Positions 56,143 through 64,000 of a DNA stretch of 64,000 bases are shown here, piece after piece. Each line of letters opens with the position of its first letter. Position 1 is the first letter of the stretch. The DNA comes from Bimastos eiseni. Its lineage: Eukaryota; Annelida; Clitellata; Crassiclitellata; Lumbricidae. A program made the position numbers and the translations under genes. Location: positions 1,824,014 to 1,888,013 of the forward strand of contig OY365820.1 in NCBI GenBank assembly GCA_959347315.1, written 5' to 3'. The notes beneath the pieces are model-generated. The model saw only the letters and a list, made by a program, of their open reading frames with translations, was not told the DNA's origin and did not search any database.

Positions 56143-56469
56143 GTTGCAGGCTGCGAAATTTTTGGTTACGGTCTACGATATCCATGATGTGATATTGCAA
56201 AAACGCATTACTGACGAACCATTTACTTGAAGCAAAAGCACTCAAATGTACATCACAACTTTATCGATATGTTATTCCAAATGTTCTTCGCTAACGGAAA
56301 GACTTCAGGATTTATCTCTAACAATATTCGCCAGGAGGAGCCACTTTAAGTCTTTTTCCCACTCATTCGTCGTCTATGCAACAAATATTCTTATTCGGTT
56401 GTTCGTTGGTTTGCCCACTGCGGAAGCACTCAATGAACTTTTGCATAAATTCCAAATTATTGGCTTTAA

Positions 56470-56710
<241 letters not shown>

Positions 56711-56929
56711 TATCCTTGTCCCTGAGAACCTTGGGATATAAGAATAATTAGAATAAGAATAAAATTTCTGGGGCACTTCACATTGGAGCATACACAGACG
56801 GAACTGATGTTCCTCACAGCAAAACTCAGTTGTCCCGAAATTGAACAAAATCATCCGAATCTGCTAATCATTCATTACTATTTCCTCAATGTTGGGCGAC
56901 GACTACAGGTAGTAATGGCAAATCCTACA

Positions 56930-57475
56930 AATTCATCAAACATGGCGGAAATGACCAATCTCTTAGCATTTCATAGAGTGTTCCTAGTGTCATAAAAATT
57001 TCACCAACGAACCAATTCAACTCCTGCACATTTTCTCACGAAACCCACAACTTCTAATGCAGCTTAGACTCGACAAAGTGGCGATCCTTGTCTGAAGTCT
57101 TTTGATAAGTATAATGGACGGCTCGAAGATGGTTGCCGATGACCAAACCCGTACCACACTATCGTATAGCATTCGGAGCGTCATAAAACTTCACCATCGA
57201 AATTAAACACCCCTTTTTACTAGACAAATTGGCGATCGTTGACTGAACTTCTTCAATAAGTGAAATGGACGGCTCCAAGATGGCTGCCGATGACAAGACT
57301 CTCCTCACCACAGTCATAGAGCATTCCAAGCGTCATAAAATATCCACCGGCGAACCAATCAGACTCCTGTCCATTTTCTCACAAAAAGCACAAAATTCCC
57401 ACAGCTTGTTTAACTCAACAAAATGGCGAACTTTGACCGAACTCTCTTAATAAGTGACAGTTGCTATCGGAAGAG
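56930..57475. repeat. Three diverged tandem repeats beyond the AP-2 stop
   Basis: Units begin near 56950, 57115 and 57265. They share ATGGACGGCTC(G/C)AAGATGG, GCCGATGAC(A/C)AAACC-like blocks, CGTCATAAAA(C/A)TTCACC and AATGGCGA(A/T)C with CTTGACTGAA-type ends. Unit length is about 150-180 bp. Confidence 0.7.
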
Positions 57476-57479
57476 ACCC

Positions 57480-57780
57480 CTAGTCGTGGTTCATTCCGTC
57501 GTCGCTATCCCCTTTCTTCTTGATGTCGTGTGAACCGGGTAGGGTGCTGACCTGACCGCCGTGGGCCTGCAGTTTGTCCACGCACTTGACCATCTCGTTA
57601 AGATAGGACTGGAAGGCGGTTAGTACGGCTATGATGGCAGGAGATCCGAAGCTGTGCGTTATGAGCGAGAAGTTCGTCAGATGGTGTTGGATGTTCGGGT
57701 CGAGGATCGGCTGGACTCTGGAATTTCCGACCGGCGAGGCATCCTTATTTAACACGTCCAACAGCTCCTTCGTTATCTGC
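57480..57780 (-). CDS. AP-2 (TFAP2) transcription factor, last coding exon
   Basis: After one base finishing a lysine codon, the exon encodes QITKELLDVLNKDASPVGNS, then RVQPILDPNIQHHLTNFSLI, THSFGSPAIIAVLTAFQSYL, NEMVKCVDKL and a polar tail ending DSDDGMNHD and a stop. It matches the vertebrate AP-2 end ([20 protein letters not shown] and HGFGSPAVCAAVTALQNYL). The 99-residue length is usual for this exon. The acceptor TTTTCATTTCAG-like run (TCCATTTCAG) is good. The region after the stop holds three diverged tandem repeats (56930-57475), probably in the 3' UTR. Confidence 0.95.
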
Positions 57781-58152
57781 CTGAAATGGAAATGGTGCGT
57801 AACGTTAATGCAATGTAATTTTACCAGATGGAATGTTGTCTTTCGTAACGCTATCAAATGAGATGAGACCAGTTGTCAAATTTCAGCCGGATACCTCCCC
57901 CCCGGATCTGAGATGCGGAACCTCGGATTTGAGATTCATCACCTCAATAATGAGATCCGCCATCCAACAGATGATATCCGCCAACTAAATGCTTGTTTTT
58001 TTCTTCAAAACTCAACCAAAACCAAAACCTTTTTGGCATATTCTATGCTTTTCTGAACAGAAAGTAGCAATAATATCTATTATAGTTTTATTATAGTCCT
58101 AACTTGAGCCTATTCGCTCGCAAGCTGCCATAGCCTCTTCCTCCTCCTTCTA

Positions 58153-58250
58153 CCATGTTCTCCTTCTACCATGTTCTCCTTCTACCATGTTCTCCTTCTA
58201 CCATGTTCTCCTTCTACCATGTTCCTCTTTCTACCATGTTCTCCTTCCTG
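58153..58250. repeat. 16-bp minisatellite in pyrimidine tract
   Basis: ATGTTCTCCTTCTACC in about six copies. A (CTTCCTC)n tract continues to about 58620. Confidence 0.9.
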
Positions 58251-59324
58251 CTTCATGTCCCTAGCCCTTCTATTTCTTCGTCATTCCTCCTTTTCCTGTT
58301 TCTCTTTCCCTTTACCCTGCCCTTCCTCTTCTTCCTATTCCTCATTCTTCCTTTCTCATTCATCCTAAATCTCTCCCTCCTCCTTCTCTTTTCTTCCTCT
58401 TCCTTTCCTCCTCCTCTTCTTCTTCAGCTTTCTCCTCTTCACATTCATCTTCCCTCTCTCCTTCCTCTTTCTCCTTTTCCTCCTCGTACTTCTTCTCTTC
58501 TTCTTCCTCTTCCCCAGCCTCTTCCTCCTCTTTCCCAGCCTCTTCCTCCTCTTCCCCATCCTCTTCCTCCTCTTTCCCTCCTCTTCCATTGCATCTCCGC
58601 TACAATACTCCTCCTCCTCCCACTCTTCCTCTGATCAAAACTCACCCCATCCGGGTCCTCATTACTTCCCTCCCTCTCTCCATCCTCTCACTCCAGGAAC
58701 CATTACATCCGACAAATGTCTCAGCATCGCTCCATTCTTTGACCAGCGACCTGTCCACTCCTAATGACCACTGGTCACTCCGGTCGGTCAGTTGCAGCGG
58801 TCAGCCGTCTCGCATTTAGCGCCTTGAGCAGCCAATTAGCAAGGCGCTGGACTTCACAGCCAGGCGGTGCCTTTGATAATGCCGCGGCGGCGCCACTTCA
58901 AAGCTGTTGTCCATTAGGACTTGGAACCAACGGACAGGTCTTCTTCTACGGATGCAGTGGACACTCAGTGTGGCTTAAGGGTGGACTGGTAAATGGACTG
59001 ACTCTGTAGCCACTGCTTTTGAGTTCGAGGTTAGGTTAATCGCATGGGATTAACCACAGGATATGCCGTAGGGTGATGGATGACAAGTTCGATACCTGTA
59101 TCCCCCACAAGATTGACTATCATTTCATTCGCTAGGCGGCGACGTTGGTCAAATCAGGTGTATACCGTAATGGACACCCTGAATTGTGCCCATGCAGCAG
59201 CTAAATTGGGCTCCTGTGATTACTCGTCATCATTCGTTGATTCGTTTATTCTATGTTTGTAGTGAAACTTATGTTTGCCAAATTTTGGAGGTAATGGATC
59301 CAAATTCTATTCTATTCTATTCTA

Positions 59325-59545
59325 TTCTATTTATAAAGCGCCTCTCACAGTACAACCTAATCAGAGGCCTCCCAGTGCGAAAAACCCATAGAGAAAAGAA
59401 AAGTCTTAAGAGAACGAGCAAAAACAGTTGTGATACTAGATAAGATTGAGGCACCAGTCACAGCAGGAAGGCTGTTCCATAGCAAACGGCCAACAGAGAC
59501 ATAGGCACGATGCTGAGCTGTGGCAGTTCTAGACTGCGGTACTAG
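59325..59545. repeat. SINE- or L2-like fragment near AP-2 exon
   Basis: After (TTCTA)n, TTTATAAAGCGCCTCTCACA and AATCAGAGGCCTCC recall the tail of the 43197 family. The rest, including GGAAGGCTGTTCCATAGC, looks like SINE-associated sequence but no tRNA head is visible. Confidence 0.4.
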
Positions 59546-59604
59546 AAGAACGTTATTATTTTAAAGTAATTAGTTGACGAAATAGAGTATACGTTGTGAC
59601 TCAC

Positions 59605-59749
59605 TTGGCTGCTAGCGCCATCTGCTTCCGGTGGCCATATTCTGGCGATGAGTCCGTCTGTTGTCGTACGACGTATTCTGCCGTCTGTCGGACCGGAAAC
59701 TCAGTTTCGCAAAGGTAGCTGAAGTCACGTGACAGTCGGACCGCTTCAC
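59605..59749 (-). CDS. AP-2 (TFAP2) transcription factor, penultimate coding exon
   Basis: This 145-bp exon reads (G)EAVRLSRDFSYLCETEFPV then RQTAEYVVRQQTDS and RKQMALAA(K). It aligns with the vertebrate AP-2 helix-span-helix region [20 protein letters not shown], needed for dimerisation and DNA binding to GC-rich sites. The acceptor ATTACAG (phase 1) and donor GTGAGT (phase 2) are clear, and the split lysine codon is completed by the next exon. The preceding exons (basic region, LREKLDKIGLNLPAGRRK in other animals) were searched for up to 64000 and not found, so they lie outside the window or in a very large intron. Confidence 0.93.
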
Positions 59750-59895
59750 CTGTAATTAGGAAATTACAACTGTATATTTCTGTATGTGTGTTTATATGTA
59801 TGCTTATTTGTCTGCCTGTCTGTCTGTCTGTGTTGTGTGTATGTATCAATGTATCTTAGAGGTAATATACTATGTTATTTTACCGGCAGAGACGT

Positions 59896-60420
59896 AGAGC
59901 CAATTATAGACTTTGCCAAGGAACCTGAAGCGTTTACCTACAGCCTGGAGGAGGGTACCAGTTCGTCTTGTTCTTGTTCTTCTTTCTGTTCTTGTAATAT
60001 TTATTCCATTTATTCTCTTTCTGCTAGTTCATTTCTTTCATAAATTTTTTCAATGTCTTCTATTTCCTCTATTTTCTCAATTTCTTCCATTTCTTCCATT
60101 TTTCCCACTTCTTCAATTTCTTCTGCCTCTTCCATTTCTTCAATTTCTTCTATTTCATCAGTTTCTTCAAAATCGTCTATTTCTTCTACTCATTTTATAT
60201 CTTTTTTTAATTTTTACTATTTTTGTTCTTCTACTTTTTTTGAGTCATTGATTTTGATCAGGTAGAAGAGCGGTTTTTCTACTTTCAGGTCCGATTTAAG
60301 TCAACGTATCAGGAAATTAGAACTGGAAGTGACTCAACAACAGTTCCACGTGACTGAACACGACACGAACGATTTTTATCACTACACAAAGAACTTGAAG
60401 AGTATGACTCGCTCTCATTT
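59896..60420 (+). other. Possible coiled-coil exon remnants inside the AP-2 intron
   Basis: Plus-strand segments look coding: EPIIDFAKEPEAFTYSLEE (59900-59955) and, after an acceptor-like TTTTCTACTTTCAG, DLSQRIRKLELEVTQQQF then HVTEHDTNDFYHYTKNLKS (60292-60405). The second resembles ciliary coiled-coil families, but I cannot name one. No good donor follows and a TCTTC minisatellite (60050-60190) separates the pieces. This may be an eroded exon or chance. Confidence 0.3.
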
Positions 60421-60424
60421 GTCG

Positions 60425-61975
60425 ATTAAATGATTGAATGACTAATTTGGCTGACTGGTTGAATGGTTTATTGATGGATGGAATGGATGAGCGAACGAGA
60501 CAATCAAAGTTAAAATGAACGACAGAAGGAAAGAAAGAAGGGAAAAATGGAGGGAGGGACGGACGGACGGATTAAAAAGGATGGATGGATTAAAATCAAA
60601 CGCATCAAAAGTATTTTATTTGGAAATCAAATAAATATTATTGACTGTGCAAGGGTTGACAGCAAATCGAGTTGATCCCACGGGTGACCCATTTAGGGGC
60701 TTATGGGTCCGCGAGTTAGGACCATCAGATGTCACATAACGAAAAATAATAAACGCTGGTCAACACGAGGTTAACACGAGGTAGAACAACTGCGATAAGT
60801 CAGCACGGTTATAATCAAATGCTGGATACATTGAATTGTGTCTTAGCTTAGAAATACACGCACGAAATATGCCAACAAACAAACGTAATAATACGTTTGA
60901 CGCGTTCTGTTGCAAGTACCTTGGTGGTCTTAGCTCGTGTTTTCAATTTCCTCCATCAGCGGGTAAACACATCGCTTAACCCTACGGGGTGTACGATACC
61001 ACCGCCCACCCAGCCCTTCAAAACTCCATCTATACACACACACACACAAACTCGCAACCCCAACCATATACACCCCACCGATAATACTTCGCCCGTATCG
61101 CCAATAATTACCTGGACGAAACGTCGACGCGATAGCCATACCCTGGCGTTTGTTTACTCGCGGGGTCCGAGCACCGCCCAGCGAACAATACCAGACCCAG
61201 ACTCCGGACATAAATCATGTCGGTCGCATGGGGGAACACACTGGGACCCGACACGGACCGTAGAGCCTAAGCCACCGCTTCGTTCGCGTCGGTTGACTTG
61301 GCCCAGCGTCGCTGTCGCTGACACGGTAACCACTGGCCGCGAGTGGCTTCGCTGTTAATGATTTTCAATTAATCTTTAATCGGTGCTGTTAATCGACTTC
61401 GATTCGACTGCGATACGGTCCAACTACCTCGTTTTTCGTAGAGGACTTTTCTGCCGCACCTGTTGCCATTGCTCACTTGGGGGCGAAGCTCGCAGGGCGC
61501 CGAGGACGCATGTCATTGTGAGCGGGATGTGGGATAATGCATGTGACGGAGTGTGCTTGTCGTTTAGTTGCCTGCGATTTATCAGGACCTGTGCAAGCGT
61601 CAAGCCGCGCGCCCATGCGGTGATTTTGCGTCGTGGCAACCCCCTTTAGACGCCCAGGAGGAAAGCGGAGAAGGGTGCTCAGTGTCGAGGGTTTTCTGCG
61701 GTTGATTTTGTTGAGTCGTGTTGTTCATTGTATGCTGTACGGGAAGGATAAACGACGTTTTGGATTTGAGACGACGAGACTGGCTCGTAGTTAATTGAAT
61801 TATGGCGATGGAATTTCCGCCGCTTGCGGAACCTGTGAGCCGCGCTTTTGCACCCAAGATAACGGTGAAAGAGGAATTGATTTCACAGTTTGCTATTATT
61901 AAGTGCAAAGGTTCAGGAAAATGCAACACATTGCCTGTGTGCCCAAATAAATTTACCCAGAGGTACACAGGAATA
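60425..61975. other. Unassigned stretch upstream of AP-2 exons
   Basis: Mixed composition, with CpG-richer sequence at 61100-61350 and 61440-61640. No AP-2 exon or other gene is recognised. Confidence 0.4.
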
Positions 61976-61977
61976 TG

Positions 61978-62025
<48 letters not shown>

Positions 62026-62028
62026 TTT

Positions 62029-62070
<42 letters not shown>

Positions 62071-62157
62071 TTTATAGTAATAATAATAATAATAATAATA
62101 ATATTTATAGTAATAATAATAATAATAATAATAACAATAATAATAATAATAATAATG

Positions 62158-62198
<41 letters not shown>

Positions 62199-62200
62199 TA
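61978..62200. repeat. (AAT)n microsatellite with ATTTATAGT interruptions
   Basis: AAT blocks separated by the same ATATTTATAGTAATAA spacer three times, which suggests slippage of a larger unit. Confidence 0.95.
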
Positions 62201-62279
62201 CCAATAATGGTAATTATAATCAAACTATTAATACTCATTATTATAATATTAATAATTGTGGCAATAACAATATTAACTG

Positions 62280-63780
62280 CTAATTATCGTAATCATAATA
62301 ATACTACTATTAATAATTATAAATAGCAATGAGACGATTTTATATAACGAGACGTTATATGGCGAGACGAGACATAAACAGGCATTACAACTGAGGTATG
62401 TGAAGGGAACACAGAAACACCACATGTACACAAAGGTAATGATGACGATAACGACGCCTACTCTGCCGACGATAATAAGCTTCGGCAGATGGGTAACACG
62501 ATAGCAAACCTTCTGCCATCTCCCCATCTCCCTCCCTCAAACCCAATCCTATTTGAACAACACCCAATAGCGACACCTGCCGGCCAAATCGGGCGCTACG
62601 AGATCTCGTTAGATGCATTATCCAATAACGGAGCCCGTGTCGCCATCTGCCTGCCAGTTTTAATAACTTGGCGTTAAATAAATTGACTCCGATGCGGCCA
62701 GGAATTGGGGCACCTTTCGATCCGCAGCGGGCGTGGTGGCAAGTTGGTTCCATGGTGAAAGTTGCCCGAGTTTATAGGACGACAAGTCAAAGTGAACTTT
62801 GAAATGTTTGATTGCAGCAGCAATAATAATAAGTGTGTGTGTGTCATACTTTAAAGTTTCACTTTTTGGATGGGCGCTTGCGCAAACCTTACTGCATCCG
62901 GTGTTTTTGCGTCCGTCGTTTTGTATGTAATCAGGGATAGACAGACTGAGGGTGAGAGAGGGAGGGAGAGAGACCAAGAGTTGGAGACCTATAGAGAGAC
63001 TGACAGACAGACAGACAGACAAAGAGTTCGGTGAATCACACTGCTGAAATTCAGCATTTATTCCTCAGACTTATTACCCTACACCCACCCAATAAGGTCA
63101 CCTCCATTAAACAACATGAGAAAGAGACCATGTGACCTCGTTCAACCAACCAAGAGTTCATGCCTTTGGAAATAGATTTTTTATTGTGCCCATGTCATAT
63201 GACTTTGTTATTTACACCTCTCGTTTGCTATTATGCGTTTGCTAGTAGTCTATCAAAGAATGTTTTCGCTTACGAACTTGTCCTTCATAATTATTCCTGT
63301 TGAACGATTTTTATCGGATTATTGACCTATTATACATTATTTGAACTCTTTCGTTCGACTCATTTCAAATTGCTTTTGTAAGTTTTGTAAGACAGTAAAT
63401 AAAACTGGGGCCTTTGTTTGTGTAAGATGACAGCATGTGCAGAATAGCATTTACACAATGGCGGCTGATCTGCTATAAAGTGACCGCATCTTGGGATATT
63501 ACTTTTTCACTTTTTCAATAAGAGGAAAACAGCGCTAAGCCCAAGCGTTTGTACTTATAACATCTCAATCAGAATGCGACGATAACCAGATCACGTGAGC
63601 CAATCAAATCACAGCCTCGTTCGGAACTGTTTTCGGACGTTACTTAACCGGCATCACACCTCTTGGTTTCATTGCTCGCGGGCGAATAGACGGTTGGCGC
63701 GAAGTCACGGACGAGTGAAATGGATTAAATGAAGAAGGAAGAGAAGGGTTGAAGGAAGGAAGGGAAGAAGGAGGGAAAGG
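62280..63780. other. Unassigned right-end stretch
   Basis: Apart from GA and GACA low complexity at 62945-63025 I see no gene or known repeat. Confidence 0.4.
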
Positions 63781-63814
63781 AGGAAAAAGGGTAAAAGGAT
63801 GATTATTATCCTTA

Positions 63815-63883
63815 TTATCAACATCATCAACATCTTCACCAACATCACTATTATCACCAACACCACCGCCACCGTCGTCGTTG

Positions 63884-63940
<57 letters not shown>
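63815..63940. repeat. (CAT)n microsatellite
   Basis: ATCATCATC run with ACC variants at its left. Confidence 0.95.
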
Positions 63941-63941
<1 letters not shown>

Positions 63942-63956
63942 TATTATCACAGCAGT

Positions 63957-64000
63957 TTTATGTAGCGCCCCTTCCAGGCCATCTACTGAGATGGGCTTCC
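63957..64000 (-). mobile_element. SINE or L2 tail cut by window end
   Basis: TTTTATGTAGCGCCCCTTCC matches the tail of the SINE at 24870 (TTTATATAGCGCCCCTTC). Confidence 0.5.

Noticed and set aside
58155..58645. 159-codon Leu/Pro/Ser/Phe frame resembling membrane segments
   Set aside because: It is a pyrimidine-rich minisatellite; the hydrophobicity comes from CTT/TCC codons.

Overview
This window looks like nuclear DNA of a bilaterian animal, most likely a marine invertebrate. I suspect a lophotrochozoan, but the sequence does not prove the phylum. It is AT-rich and full of microsatellites, with intron-split genes with GT-AG boundaries, tRNA-derived SINEs, LINE remnants and a hAT transposon. 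Most long open frames are translations of simple repeats and are not genes.

Two host genes are recognisable, both on the minus strand and both running off the right of their region. The first is a cAMP-dependent protein kinase catalytic subunit (PKA-C). Eight coding exons lie between 28527 and 16187 and join in frame to 316 residues plus a stop. Only about 36 N-terminal residues are missing. Its 3' part is duplicated in tandem: block A (about 3.3-12.6 kb) is a second, larger copy of block B (about 15.7-19.8 kb). Block A holds a frameshifted copy of the seventh exon (12266-12392) and an intact terminal exon (5646-5774) encoding exactly the same 42 residues as the block B exon. The second gene is an AP-2 (TFAP2) transcription factor. 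Its last two coding exons (59605-59749 and 57480-57780) encode the end of the helix-span-helix dimerisation region.

Mobile DNA by region: 0-3.3 kb holds interspersed repeats, a CpG-richer patch and a purine tract. 3.3-19.8 kb is the duplicated PKA 3' region with a tetranucleotide satellite, an L2-like relic, a Tc1/mariner-like relic, an RTE-like relic and a SINE. 19.8-23.2 kb is a LINE with reverse transcriptase and RNase H in a PKA intron. 23.2-29 kb holds the upstream PKA exons, several pressed against minisatellites. 29-51.5 kb is repeat-dominated, with an internal duplication (39.7-40.65 against 43.74-45.07 kb) and long microsatellites. 51.7-54.4 kb is a nearly intact hAT element with target-site duplication. 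56.9-59.8 kb is the AP-2 3' end, and 60-64 kb is mostly unassigned.

Three repeat patterns deserve attention. About 30 copies of a roughly 100-bp element (called R1 here) end in a tail resembling the LINE 3' end, so the LINE may have mobilised them. A TATA-like hexamer stands 25-26 bp before AAAGGTG in at least nine places on both strands. A roughly 50-bp minisatellite has multiplied the 3' splice site of the kinase glycine-loop exon.
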